Positions 53,990-63,123 of a stretch of 64,000 nucleotides of DNA are shown piece after piece. This DNA is from Aquirhabdus sp. (GTDB taxonomy: Bacteria; Pseudomonadota; Gammaproteobacteria; Pseudomonadales; Moraxellaceae): contig JASLHI010000051.1 of NCBI GenBank assembly GCA_030149815.1, positions 1-64,000 on the forward strand, read 5' to 3'. The first letter of the stretch is position 1. Every line of letters starts with the position of its first letter. The notes beneath the pieces were generated by a model, which worked only from the letters and a program-made list of their open reading frames with translations, ran no database searches and was not told the origin of the DNA. The translations under genes and the position numbers were made by a program.

Positions 53990-55285
53990 TTATGGAGATG
54001 GCGCAATTATACGTGTAACTAACAGTTGGTCAATTTTATAGTGATCAATATCGACGACTTCAAATTTAAACCCTGAAAATTCAACAAAATCGGTGCGTTT
54101 TGGAATTTTGCGCAGCATATACATGATAAAGCCTGCGATAGTTTCATAGTTTTCTTCATCAGGGAAAAGTTCTAGGCCCAGTGCATGCTTCACATCACCA
54201 ATCGGTGTGACACCATCAATTAACCATGAGTTTTCATCACGTTGAATGACTTGTTCTTCTTGTTGACTAACCAAATCACCCATCACTGTGCTCATCACAT
54301 CATTCAGCGTAATGACACCGACGACCAAAGCATATTCATTAATGACCGCTGCGAAGTCTTCGCGGGTGGCTTTAAAGCGGGCTAAGAGTTCCGATAAGGT
54401 CAGCGAGTCAGGGATCATCAATACATTACGAATATTTGACTCGTAGATTTGTGCAAGTGGTTGATTGTTAATCATTCTCAGCAGGATGTCTTTTGTATCG
54501 ACATAGCCAATAACTGTATCAATGGTTTGGTCACAGACTAGAAATTTAGAATGAGGATGTGCGGCAATTTTTTGTTTAAGGCTGTCGCTGTTTTCTTTCA
54601 ACGTGAAGTAAATGATGCTTTCACGTGACGTCATGGATGACGGTACAGTACGGGATTCCAATTCAAAGACATTTTCAATTAAATGAAATTCTTGTTTATC
54701 AATTGCACCTGTTTGTGCGCCAGCATCTACCATCGCATAAATATCATCATAGGTAATGACATCGTTGCGTACTGTGGAAATATTAAATAGCTTGAATAGG
54801 CTATTTGCAGCACCGCTGATCAGGAAAATTAGAGGGGTACAGATTTTAATAAAAAATAAGAGCGGCCTCACCAAGCGAATAGACACTTGTTCTGGTGCTG
54901 TCATGGCGAGACGTTTCGGCATCAAATCAGCAAACAGAATAAATAGGGTTGTGACCACAATGAAAGAAATAATGAAGCTAATAGAGCCTAACATTTCGCC
55001 GCTGTATACATGGCTAATCATTGCTTGAATAGAGGGCGTGAGCGTCGCTTGTCCAAAAATACCGCCTAAAATGGCAATAGCATTTAAACCAATTTGCGTT
55101 GCGGCAAAAAAATTACCTGCTTGATCTTGGATGGTGAGGACTTTTTGTGCGTTAGTTTTACCTTCAGCCAATAAAACTTGAAGTTTGATTTTACGTGCGG
55201 CAGCGATAGAAATTTCGGACATGGAGAGAAAAGCACTACATGCTACTAAGATGCCAATCACCATAAAATTACTGAGCAAGCTCAC
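53990..55285 (-). CDS. paeA: CNNM/CorC-family transporter, PaeA (YtfL)-like
   Basis: Inner-membrane protein of 431 residues: an N-terminal DUF21/CNNM domain with about four hydrophobic segments (to about residue 190), a CBS pair (about 205-330) and a C-terminal CorC_HlyC domain. Stretches such as ENVFELESRTVPSSMT, HSKFLVC and MLRKIPKRTD match E. coli YtfL closely. That protein (PaeA) is linked to export of cadaverine and putrescine; the same function is inferred. The start is GTG at 55285. Confidence 0.85.
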   Translation of the reverse strand: MSLLSNFMVIGILVACSAFLSMSEISIAAARKIKLQVLLAEGKTNAQKVLTIQDQAGNFFAATQIGLNAIAILGGIFGQATLTPSIQAMISHVYSGEMLGSISFIISFIVVTTLFILFADLMPKRLAMTAPEQVSIRLVRPLLFFIKICTPLIFLISGAANSLFKLFNISTVRNDVITYDDIYAMVDAGAQTGAIDKQEFHLIENVFELESRTVPSSMTSRESIIYFTLKENSDSLKQKIAAHPHSKFLVCDQTIDTVIGYVDTKDILLRMINNQPLAQIYESNIRNVLMIPDSLTLSELLARFKATREDFAAVINEYALVVGVITLNDVMSTVMGDLVSQQEEQVIQRDENSWLIDGVTPIGDVKHALGLELFPDEENYETIAGFIMYMLRKIPKRTDFVEFSGFKFEVVDIDHYKIDQLLVTRIIAPSP

Positions 55286-55491
55286 AAGAAGTACCTTTTA
55301 TTGATCCAATTTCATCGTAAATTATTCTAATCACTTGTTGTGACACTACAAAATCATTCAGCAAAAGGAACACTGGTGCTTCATGAGTATACTACGAACA
55401 ATGACTTTGCCGAAGCTGTTATAATGGCGCTTAAATTGTATTCACATCGTTTAGATATGTATGCGATCACGCCTTAATAAATGAGTCTCTT

Positions 55492-56937
55492 ATGTCCCAC
55501 GCGGTAAACTCTGTTTCCACTAAAACTTCTGAATCTAATTCTCTCGCCACAGATTCTACGCAAAAGCCAACAACTACCACGACCTTCGCACAACTTGGGT
55601 TGTCGCCTAAGATTGTTCGTGCGCTAGAAGCGCAAGGCTACACTTCGCCAACGCCGATTCAAGTTGAAGCGATTCCTGCAGTGATTGCAGGTCGTGATTT
55701 ACTCGCCGCAGCACAAACAGGAACAGGGAAAACCGCTGGTTTTACCTTGCCAATTTTGGAACTGCTATCACGCATTGATTTTTCACGGGTAAATCATAAA
55801 GCCAAGATTCGTACCCTGATTTTGACGCCGACGCGTGAACTCGCATCACAAGTTGAGGAAAGCGTGCGGACTTATGGTCAGCATATCGATGTCAAATCGA
55901 TGGTGATGTTTGGCGGTGTGAATATTAATCCGCAAAAAGAACGATTAAATCGTCGTATCGATATTTTGGTCGCGACACCTGGACGTTTGCTGGATCACAT
56001 TGGACAGAAAACCATTGATTTATCTGGCGTGGATACGCTGGTTTTAGACGAAGCTGATCGGATGTTGGACATGGGCTTTATTCGGGATATCCGTCGAATT
56101 TTACCGATCTTGCCGAAAGTTCGTCAGAACTTATTGTTTTCTGCGACTTTCTCAGAAGAAATTAAAACACTTGCCGCAGGCATTTTGAACAACCCTGTGC
56201 ATATCGAAGTCGCGAAACAAAATGCGCCTGCAGAGCTGGTCAGCCAAGTTGTGCATCCAGTAGATCGTGAGCGTAAGCGTGCGCTGCTTGAGCATTTAAT
56301 TACGACCAATCGTTGGGAGCAAGTGCTGGTTTTTGCCCGCACCAAGCATGGCTCAAATCGCTTGGCAGAGCAGCTCGATAAAGATGGCATCTCAGCGATG
56401 GCAATTCATGGCAATAAAAGCCAGTCTGCGCGTGAACGTGCTTTGAGTGAATTTAAAGCAGGTCGTTTGCGTGTGTTAGTTGCGACTGACATTGCGGCGC
56501 GTGGCATAGATATCGATCAATTGCCTCATGTAGTGAACTATGAGTTACCGACTACCCCAGAAGATTACGTGCATCGTATCGGGCGAACAGGGCGCGCTGG
56601 CATGTCGGGTGAGGCGTGTTCGTTGGTGTGTATTGATGAGTTACGCTTGCTTGCCAATATCGAAAAGCTGATGAAACGTAAACTGGAACAGCAAGTGATC
56701 AAAGGCTTTGAAGTTGATCCTCGCATCAAGGCTGAACCACTGCGTAAACCGCAAGAAGCACGTCCGCCGCGTAATCGGAATGGTGCAGCAGGGAAGTCTG
56801 CGAATAGCGGAGGACAGAAGCCTGCTTCTGCAGCGAAAAAGCCAACTCCAAAACCGAAGCCGCAAGGTAATCCGAATCACTCTGGTCATGCCAATCATGC
56901 GGGACAACGTCGTCGCAGTTCGGGTTCGGGTGGTTGA
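55492..56937 (+). CDS. rhlE: DEAD-box RNA helicase, RhlE-like
   Basis: ATP-dependent RNA helicase of 481 residues. The Q motif (GYTSPTPIQ), Walker A (AAQTGTGKT), DEAD box (VLDEADRMLDMGF), SAT motif (FSATFS) and motif VI (HRIGRTGRAG) appear in order. A basic, Gly/Pro/Asn-rich tail (about 415-481) probably binds RNA. About 30 extra N-terminal residues rich in Ser/Thr precede the Q motif. RhlE relatives act in ribosome assembly and RNA decay. Confidence 0.92.
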   Translation: MSHAVNSVSTKTSESNSLATDSTQKPTTTTTFAQLGLSPKIVRALEAQGYTSPTPIQVEAIPAVIAGRDLLAAAQTGTGKTAGFTLPILELLSRIDFSRVNHKAKIRTLILTPTRELASQVEESVRTYGQHIDVKSMVMFGGVNINPQKERLNRRIDILVATPGRLLDHIGQKTIDLSGVDTLVLDEADRMLDMGFIRDIRRILPILPKVRQNLLFSATFSEEIKTLAAGILNNPVHIEVAKQNAPAELVSQVVHPVDRERKRALLEHLITTNRWEQVLVFARTKHGSNRLAEQLDKDGISAMAIHGNKSQSARERALSEFKAGRLRVLVATDIAARGIDIDQLPHVVNYELPTTPEDYVHRIGRTGRAGMSGEACSLVCIDELRLLANIEKLMKRKLEQQVIKGFEVDPRIKAEPLRKPQEARPPRNRNGAAGKSANSGGQKPASAAKKPTPKPKPQGNPNHSGHANHAGQRRRSSGSGG

Positions 56938-56959
56938 TAGGTTTTATTGGATTGGTGAT

Positions 56960-57033
56960 GTAGGGGCAACCTTTGGTTGTCCGTATCAAATGCTAGAGTA
57001 ATATCTAAAAGGGCAACCACAGGTCGCCCCTAC
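56960..57033. repeat. Nested palindromic repeat after rhlE
   Basis: Outer arms GTAGGGGC / GCCCCTAC enclose two smaller hairpins: CAACC-TTT-GGTTG and GGGCAACC-ACA-GGTCGCCC. This three-way-junction-capable element resembles GTAGGGGCGACC-type repeats seen in other genomes. It may also terminate rhlE. Confidence 0.8.
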
Positions 57034-57081
57034 AATTTTCATTTTTTTGTATTCGTGAGTTTTTTAAGATAGGTGTGTAAC

Positions 57082-57285
57082 ATGGTACTTAAAAAAGAAC
57101 ATGCTCAAGTAAATAGCCAGCAAAATACAACTAGCGATTTTGATATGCTTGAAAATGAGCTCCATGCCATGATGATGCTTCTTACAAAAGAGTCTTGGTT
57201 AATAGAAAATCAAGATGCTATCGCAGCGTATAATCAGCATATTGCTGATCATGGCGTATTTAGTGATGGGCTACGTTGTTTTTAA
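57082..57285 (+). CDS. CcdA-like antitoxin, orphan
   Basis: A 67-residue protein whose C-terminal half (SWLIENQDAIAAYNQHIADH, then GVFSDGLRCF) has the toxin-binding pattern of CcdA antitoxins (W-x2-EN...AI-x2-YN...G-x-F-x-D). The N-terminal DNA-binding part is short and degenerate. No CcdB-like toxin gene follows; the next gene is serS, 99 bp on. The ATG at 57082 has an AGGT site; the frame opens with GTG three codons earlier. Probably a remnant or solitary antitoxin. Confidence 0.65.
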   Translation: MVLKKEHAQVNSQQNTTSDFDMLENELHAMMMLLTKESWLIENQDAIAAYNQHIADHGVFSDGLRCF

Positions 57286-57384
57286 AATGCCCTAATCTCT
57301 ACCCATCTAGACCTAAACCCCTTACACTATCGACCATTCATTTATTCACCTTTTTAAAGCCATTGACACGATCACGGACAAAAA

Positions 57385-58656
57385 ATGCTAGACCCAAAAT
57401 TACTTCGCACCCAACTTGATGTGGTGAATGCAGCCCTCGCAAAACGTAATGGCTTACAGTTAGATGCAGCACTTTGGGCATCGCTGGAAGAGCGTCGTAA
57501 AGACTTACAAGGTCGCACAGAAGCCTTGCAGGCCGAGCGGAATAACGGCGCAAAACAGGTCGGTCAGATCAAGAAAGCAGGCGGCGATGCCAGTGAGTTG
57601 ATGGCGCGGATGCAGGCGGTCGGTGAAGAAGTCAAAAAAGTCGAAGCCGAATTTGATGCATTGCAAATCGAAATCGAAACCCATGCGATGAGCATTCCGA
57701 ACATGCCTGACGAATCAGTGCCTGTCGGTGAAGATGAAAAAGACAATGTCGAAGTCTTGAAGTGGGGCACACCGCGCAGCTTTGATTTTCCAATTAAAGA
57801 TCATACTGATCTTGGCGAAAGCATGGGCGGTTTGGACTTTGCTAAAGCTACTGAAATCACAGGTTCACGTTTCAGCGTATTAAAAGGACCTTTGGCGCGT
57901 CTGCAACGTGCGCTTGCACAGTTCATGGTGGATTTCCATACTGAACAGCATGGCTATACTGAAGTGTATGTGCCACTGATGGTCAATGCGGATAGCTTGA
58001 AAGGCACAGGTCAATTGCCTAAGTTTGAAGAAGATTTGTTTAAACTGAGCGGTGAAAAACCATATTACCTGATTCCAACTGCAGAAGTTCCAGTGACGAA
58101 TTTGGTTCGTGATGAAATCATTGATGAGAAATCCTTGCCGTTGAAATTTGTTGCGCATACGCCATGTTTCCGTAGCGAGGCTGGTTCGTATGGTCGCGAT
58201 ACACGCGGTTTGATTCGTCAGCATCAGTTTGAAAAAGTTGAAATTGTACAAATCGTCAAACCAGAAGACGCACCGCAAGCGTTAGAAACCTTAACAGGTC
58301 AAGCTGAGGCGATTTTGCAAGCGTTGGAATTGCCATATCGCAAGGTGTTGTTGTGCGGTGGTGATATGGGTTTCTCCGCAGCCAAGACTTATGACTTAGA
58401 AGTATGGTTGCCGAGCCAAGACACGTATCGTGAGATTTCAAGTTGCTCGATGTTTGGTGATTTCCAAGCGCGTCGTATGAAAGCACGTTTTAAAGCTGAC
58501 AAGAAAACCGAGTTTGTACATACACTGAACGGTTCAGGTTTGGCGGTGGGTCGTACCTTGCTGGCACTGATGGAAAATCATCAACAAGCCGATGGTTCGA
58601 TTACAATTCCAGTTGCACTGCGCCCTTATTTACGCGGACTTGAGTCGATTAAATAA
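57385..58656 (+). CDS. serS: Serine--tRNA ligase
   Basis: Class II synthetase that charges tRNA-Ser (and tRNA-Sec where present). An N-terminal coiled-coil arm (about residues 30-100) precedes the catalytic domain. Motif 2 (CFRSEAGSYGRDTRGLIR), the EISSCSMFGDFQARR stretch and motif 3 (LNGSGLAVGRTLLALMENH) are intact. 423 residues (E. coli 430). Confidence 0.97.
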   Translation: MLDPKLLRTQLDVVNAALAKRNGLQLDAALWASLEERRKDLQGRTEALQAERNNGAKQVGQIKKAGGDASELMARMQAVGEEVKKVEAEFDALQIEIETHAMSIPNMPDESVPVGEDEKDNVEVLKWGTPRSFDFPIKDHTDLGESMGGLDFAKATEITGSRFSVLKGPLARLQRALAQFMVDFHTEQHGYTEVYVPLMVNADSLKGTGQLPKFEEDLFKLSGEKPYYLIPTAEVPVTNLVRDEIIDEKSLPLKFVAHTPCFRSEAGSYGRDTRGLIRQHQFEKVEIVQIVKPEDAPQALETLTGQAEAILQALELPYRKVLLCGGDMGFSAAKTYDLEVWLPSQDTYREISSCSMFGDFQARRMKARFKADKKTEFVHTLNGSGLAVGRTLLALMENHQQADGSITIPVALRPYLRGLESIK

Positions 58657-58724
58657 TTGCATTATTGAGCTATTCGGCGGATGATTTAGTCATGCCGAAT
58701 GGTTGAATGACGATGAAAATAACG

Positions 58725-58748
58725 AGGAGGCGAAAAGCCTCCTTATTC
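58725..58748 (+). terminator. Hairpin terminator after serS
   Basis: Stem AGGAGGC / GCCTCCT with a 5-base loop, followed by a weak T-rich tract, 68 bp after the stop. A second inverted repeat ATTCGGC/GCCGAAT (58672-58700) lies just before it. Confidence 0.6.
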
Positions 58749-58785
58749 ATAAGTGAATGATCAGATTAGTAATTAGGGGATCATC

Positions 58786-60171
58786 GTGGATGTATTACCA
58801 ATTGCGCTCAAATTAACCAATCAACAGTGTTTGATTGTGGGCGGGGGCAAGATTGCGCGGCGTAAGGCTGAACTTTTGGTGCAAGCGGGTGCGCAGCTGG
58901 ATGTACTGGCTGTCGATGTATTGCCTGAATTAGACAGCATGGCAAAAGACAGTGGTGGTAGCGTTTATTTGGAGCATTACTCATCCAATTTTGACTTACA
59001 GCAATATCGTCTTGTGATTGCGGCAACTAATGATGCAGCCGTGAATCAGCGTGTTTTTCATGATTGTGAAGCGCAGCGGATTCTGGTGAATTCTGTCGAT
59101 GATCCACCGCATTGTCGTTTTATCGTGCCTGCGATTGTCGATCGTTCGCCACTCTTGATTTCTGTGTCGAGCGGTGGAAAGTCACCTGTATTGGCACGTC
59201 AACTGCGTACCAAAATCGAATCATTAGTCCCTGCAAAATATGGCGATCTCGCTAAATTTTCTGGCGATTGGCGTCCTCAGATTAAAGCAGCGATTGTAAA
59301 TCCCGATGAGCGTCGAATCTTCTGGGAAACGTTGTACGCGGGTCAGATCGGAGAGCAAGTGCTCAATGGTCAACGTGAAGCGGCTGATGCTGCAATGCCG
59401 CAAGCCTTAGCGGATTGGCAGGCTGATATTTCTTCTCGAGGAGAAGTCTATCTCGTCGGTGCAGGGCCGGGTGATCCAGATTTGTTAACGTTTAAAGCAT
59501 TACGTTTGATGCAACAAGCCGATGTTGTGGTGTATGACCGTTTGGTGTCTGCGCCTATTTTGTCGCTTGTTCGTCGTGATGCTGAGCGGATTTATGTTGG
59601 GAAGGCGCGAGCGAATCATGCTGTGCCGCAAGAAAACATTAACCAGTTGCTCGTTCGTCTGGCGAAAGAAGGTAAGCGCGTTTGTCGTTTAAAAGGCGGT
59701 GATCCGTTTATCTTCGGTCGAGGCGGAGAGGAGATTGAGGAGTTAGTTGCGGCAGGCGTTGCGTTCCAAGTTGTGCCGGGAATTACTGCGGCATCGGGTT
59801 GTAGCGCCTATGCAGGCATTCCGCTGACGCATCGTGAATATGCGCAAAGTGTGCGCTTCTTGACGGGTCATCTCAAAGAAGGTTCGCCAGCACTTCCGTG
59901 GTCTGAACTGATTTATGAAAATCAGACTTTGGTGTTGTATATGGGCTTGGTTGGACTGCGTAATACATGCAAAGAGTTGATGGCGCATGGTTTGCGGGGT
60001 GATATGCCGATTGCGCTGGTGAGTAAGGGAACAACACCTGATCAGCATGTCGTGGTGGGTACGATTGAGACGATTGCTGATTTGATTGATGAGCAAAAAG
60101 TCGTTGCGCCGACGTTGACAATTATTGGTGAAGTGGTGCGGCTTCGAGATAAGTTGAAGTGGTTTGATTGA
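58786..60171 (+). CDS. cysG: Siroheme synthase CysG (trifunctional)
   Basis: Makes siroheme from uroporphyrinogen III for sulfite and nitrite reductases. The N-terminal dehydrogenase/ferrochelatase part (about 1-205) has a Rossmann motif (IVGGGKIARRKAELL) and SSGGKSPVLARQLR, which carries the catalytic Ser. The C-terminal methyltransferase (about 215-461) has YLVGAGPGDPDLLT and LKGGDPFIFGRGGEE. The start is GTG at 58786 with a GGGGA site. 461 residues (E. coli 457). Confidence 0.96.
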   Translation: MDVLPIALKLTNQQCLIVGGGKIARRKAELLVQAGAQLDVLAVDVLPELDSMAKDSGGSVYLEHYSSNFDLQQYRLVIAATNDAAVNQRVFHDCEAQRILVNSVDDPPHCRFIVPAIVDRSPLLISVSSGGKSPVLARQLRTKIESLVPAKYGDLAKFSGDWRPQIKAAIVNPDERRIFWETLYAGQIGEQVLNGQREAADAAMPQALADWQADISSRGEVYLVGAGPGDPDLLTFKALRLMQQADVVVYDRLVSAPILSLVRRDAERIYVGKARANHAVPQENINQLLVRLAKEGKRVCRLKGGDPFIFGRGGEEIEELVAAGVAFQVVPGITAASGCSAYAGIPLTHREYAQSVRFLTGHLKEGSPALPWSELIYENQTLVLYMGLVGLRNTCKELMAHGLRGDMPIALVSKGTTPDQHVVVGTIETIADLIDEQKVVAPTLTIIGEVVRLRDKLKWFD

Positions 60172-60296
60172 GGCTTTTATTTGCCAATGAAAAGGACTGC
60201 CATCTGAAAGGTTGTTTTTTTATGTCAATTTTATTTGTGGTTTGCTAGGGTGCGCATTGAGCACCAATTTAGAAGCTGTATATGTTTGGTATGCTA

Positions 60297-60536
60297 TTAC
60301 TGGTTATTCAGTGCGTTAGTTGAAGCGCAGTCTTGACAATAAAATTCGAATGGTGCTGCACAAACCCACTTTCTCTTTTTTGCCTCTTCAGTGACTTCAA
60401 TGCAAAATTGGAGGAAGTCGCGATTGGGATCTATGTCTACATCTCCATAACCAATCATTGCTTCGCAATTATGGCATTGAAATCCAAATAGAAGATGGGC
60501 ATTTTGATGCCAGACATCATGTTCATTAAATGTCAT
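60297..60536 (-). CDS. Small zinc-ribbon-like protein of unknown function
   Basis: A 79-residue protein with two C-x2-C pairs (QCHNCEAM and YCQDCAST), separated by a hydrophilic helix-like stretch; it probably binds one zinc ion. The frame extends to 60689, but the ATG at 60536 has a very strong AGGAGGGAG ribosome binding site and gives a coherent start (MTFNEHDVWHQ). Not recognised as a named family. It stands alone, convergent with cysG. Confidence 0.7.
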   Translation of the reverse strand: MTFNEHDVWHQNAHLLFGFQCHNCEAMIGYGDVDIDPNRDFLQFCIEVTEEAKKRKWVCAAPFEFYCQDCASTNALNNQ

Positions 60537-60670
60537 TGTTGTCTCCCTCCTATATTTATAATTAGAAAATAAAACGCGTCTGCATAAGGCTACTGACTTT
60601 TTACAAAATCTGACTTTTTGATAATTCTCCACGCGTATTGACAGGCGAGGCGAGCTATGGAGCAAACAAC

Positions 60671-60706
60671 AAAAAAGACCGCCATTCAAATGACAGTCCT
60701 TTTTTC
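60671..60706. terminator. Hairpin terminator of the DUF937-OmpA gene
   Basis: A-run, imperfect stem with GAC...CATT pairing to AATG...GTC around a short loop, and a T-run. It lies just past the OmpA-family stop and could work in both directions. Confidence 0.6.
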
Positions 60707-60722
60707 ACATCAATCTAGCTGC

Positions 60723-62396
60723 TTATGATTTGCTAGCAGCGCCTTCAATCGCAAATGCAATACGGCGATTTTTTAGTTTGCCTTCTTCAGTTGTATTGTC
60801 AGCAATCGGTTGGCTTGAACCCATACCTTTCGCAGTGATTAATGTTGCTGAGACACCTTGATTGGCTAAGTAGGTAGCAACTGATTTTGCACGAGCTGTT
60901 GATAGAGCGACATTACTCTTTTCATTACCCGATGAGTCCGTATGTCCTGTGATTGCAATTTTAAGATTTGGAACGGCTTTGATCAATGCTGCCGCTTTAT
61001 CCAAAACTGCTTTGTTAGCATCAGGAATGTCGTTTGAACCTACTGCAAAGTTAATGACTTGCAGATTCAATGCATGCATCACACTGTCTGGATTCACAGC
61101 ATTCGGGTTGATATTGGCAAGTTCACCCGCAGCAACTGCGTTTGGATCAAGTGGAGTCGCAGATTGAACAGTGATGCCTGTACCAAAAAGCGTTTTAAGA
61201 CGTTCGATCAGTTTTGCAACTTCGAGTTGGTCTGGGCCATTGATGGTGACAGTGTTGCCTTTGAGTTCAAGATTGGTATTTGCTGAAGCCTTAACCGCAC
61301 CTAGCGCATCGCTTAAGCCTGCTAGACCTGCAAAGGATGTGTCTACTGCTGCATCGGTTTTGATGTCACATTTGGCTGCTGGGCCGAATTGAGCTTGAAC
61401 AGCAGAAGTGAGGTTTGCGACGAGATCAGCATTGCCTGCAACACCTTTACAGTTGAGCAATTCACCGTGTGCACCTGTATTCAGTGACATGGTTTCAGGG
61501 CTGAGGTTGGCGTTAGATACCACTGGAGTTTTGGCAACGACAGGAACCGTCTGGCTTTGGCAGCCTTTCCAGAATAATAAACCCAGAAGAATAAGCACAA
61601 CTAAACCTAGCCATGGCAGTAAGCGCAGGAAGAATGAGGTTGGTTCTTTGACAGCTTCTGCGGTCATTTGACCAGCAGCATGGACTGATTTATGGGCGAC
61701 ATCGCTTGCTGCATGAAGCACGTTTGCTGTGGCTGCTGATGTCTTGCTTGCAAGTTCAGAGGTGCTTTCAACGACAGATGACGCTGTATGGCTGATGGTA
61801 TCTACTGCCGCAGATGTGACATCGGATGCTTTGTGTGCAACGTCGGATACTGCTTCCGCAACTTGATCACTTGCTTGACGCAAGACACTACCTAAACTTG
61901 CTACGCTTTCTTTAACAGCATTAAAAACACCTAAGCCGATGAGTGAAGGTAAGCCAGCCGCAGTATAAATCCAGTCAGGAAAATGACCTTGTAAATGTTC
62001 AGCTTGTCCTTCGAGCAATTCATTCATGCCTTCTTTGCCGAGGCTTGCGGTTTGTTCGAGGCTGTGGATTTCTGCAAGACTATGGACAGCAATTAAATTC
62101 AGTGCTTGTAAACTGGTTGTCTCGTCAATCTCACCGAGTCCTGTGAGTTCTTGATGTGCGCTGGATAAGTTTGCATCTCGCCAAAGCGCAGCACTATCTT
62201 GTTTTTCAAGAATCTCTAGAACCGTCGCAGTACCTTGAGTCTGATTAATGTTAACTAAACGACCGACGACTAAGGCAAGTCCTGCATTAATAAAACCAGT
62301 CGCTCGCTCCATACTGAGGCCGTAGTTTTGGGTGACTTCACCAACCAGATTTGCCCCTTGGGTCTCGCGTAAGTGTTGCAATAAAGATAATGCCAT
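60723..62396 (-). CDS. DUF937-OmpA fusion, membrane-anchored cell-wall-binding protein
   Basis: A 557-residue protein with three parts. The N-terminus (about 1-150) resembles DUF937. The middle (about 180-255) is an Ala/Ser/Val-rich amphipathic repeat (DVAHKASDVTSAAVDTI). One transmembrane helix follows (about 260-275, WLGLVVLILLGLLFW), then a BON-like region and a C-terminal OmpA peptidoglycan-binding domain (NFAVGSNDIPD; TGHTDSSGNEKSN). It has no classical signal peptide. The protein is likely anchored in the inner membrane with the OmpA domain in the periplasm. Function beyond that is unknown. Confidence 0.82.
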   Translation of the reverse strand: MALSLLQHLRETQGANLVGEVTQNYGLSMERATGFINAGLALVVGRLVNINQTQGTATVLEILEKQDSAALWRDANLSSAHQELTGLGEIDETTSLQALNLIAVHSLAEIHSLEQTASLGKEGMNELLEGQAEHLQGHFPDWIYTAAGLPSLIGLGVFNAVKESVASLGSVLRQASDQVAEAVSDVAHKASDVTSAAVDTISHTASSVVESTSELASKTSAATANVLHAASDVAHKSVHAAGQMTAEAVKEPTSFFLRLLPWLGLVVLILLGLLFWKGCQSQTVPVVAKTPVVSNANLSPETMSLNTGAHGELLNCKGVAGNADLVANLTSAVQAQFGPAAKCDIKTDAAVDTSFAGLAGLSDALGAVKASANTNLELKGNTVTINGPDQLEVAKLIERLKTLFGTGITVQSATPLDPNAVAAGELANINPNAVNPDSVMHALNLQVINFAVGSNDIPDANKAVLDKAAALIKAVPNLKIAITGHTDSSGNEKSNVALSTARAKSVATYLANQGVSATLITAKGMGSSQPIADNTTEEGKLKNRRIAFAIEGAASKS

Positions 62397-62619
62397 TTTG
62401 TGAAGCCTCTCTCATTCAGTGGAGAATATTGTGTGGAGAACTATAATTTGTAGTATCAAAACAAGTTGGAGTAGAACTAAAACTTCTCATCAATAAAATT
62501 AGATGTGCCAATACGTTATTAAATATCCTTGATTGGGCGTGCATGATAAGTTGTGTAGAAATTTATCATGGAATGAGCGCAAAGGTAACATGCGCCCATG
62601 ACAAATTCACTAGTCTTTA

Positions 62620-63063
62620 TTAGTCCAGAATTCTTAAACTTGGCTTTTTCACTGGAGCAGTTTCAGCTTGCAGAGTTGGTGTTTCTTCTGTTGGGGTGTT
62701 GGTGTCTTCAACAGCTTCATTTGCATATTCGTTCGCATCGAAAAATAAGCCTTGACCATTTTCACGCGCATACAGACCCATGATGGCGCGCATCGGGACG
62801 TAGACTTGTTGTGGTACTCCACCAAAGCGGGCACTAAATCCGACGGCGTCATTATCCATCAGTAACTGATGCACTGCATGTGGTGCAATATTGAGAACAA
62901 TCTGTCCATCTTTGATGTATTGCTGCGGAACAAAAACGCCTTTTTCTTCGGCATTGATCAGCAGATAAGGCGTGAATGAATTGTCATTGATCCATTCATA
63001 GATTGCACGAACGAGATAAGGACGCGTTGGGCTAATAGTCGATGGAGAGGTTGATGTGGTCAT
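62620..63063 (-). CDS. sspB: Stringent starvation protein B (ClpXP adaptor)
   Basis: Adaptor that delivers ssrA-tagged and other substrates to ClpXP. The peptide-binding domain is recognisable (RPYLVRAIYEWINDN, later VSARFGG-like GFSARFGGVPQQVYVP). The acidic linker and the C-terminal SLRILD correspond to the ClpX-docking tail. The ATG at 63063 is preferred over the GTG four codons earlier. It lies 60 bp after sspA in the standard order. Confidence 0.94.
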   Translation of the reverse strand: MTTSTSPSTISPTRPYLVRAIYEWINDNSFTPYLLINAEEKGVFVPQQYIKDGQIVLNIAPHAVHQLLMDNDAVGFSARFGGVPQQVYVPMRAIMGLYARENGQGLFFDANEYANEAVEDTNTPTEETPTLQAETAPVKKPSLRILD

Positions 63064-63123
63064 GATCGGGCTCACAGTTTCATTTGTTTAGCATTTTTTG
63101 TATTCGTCATCGAAATGCCGGTT

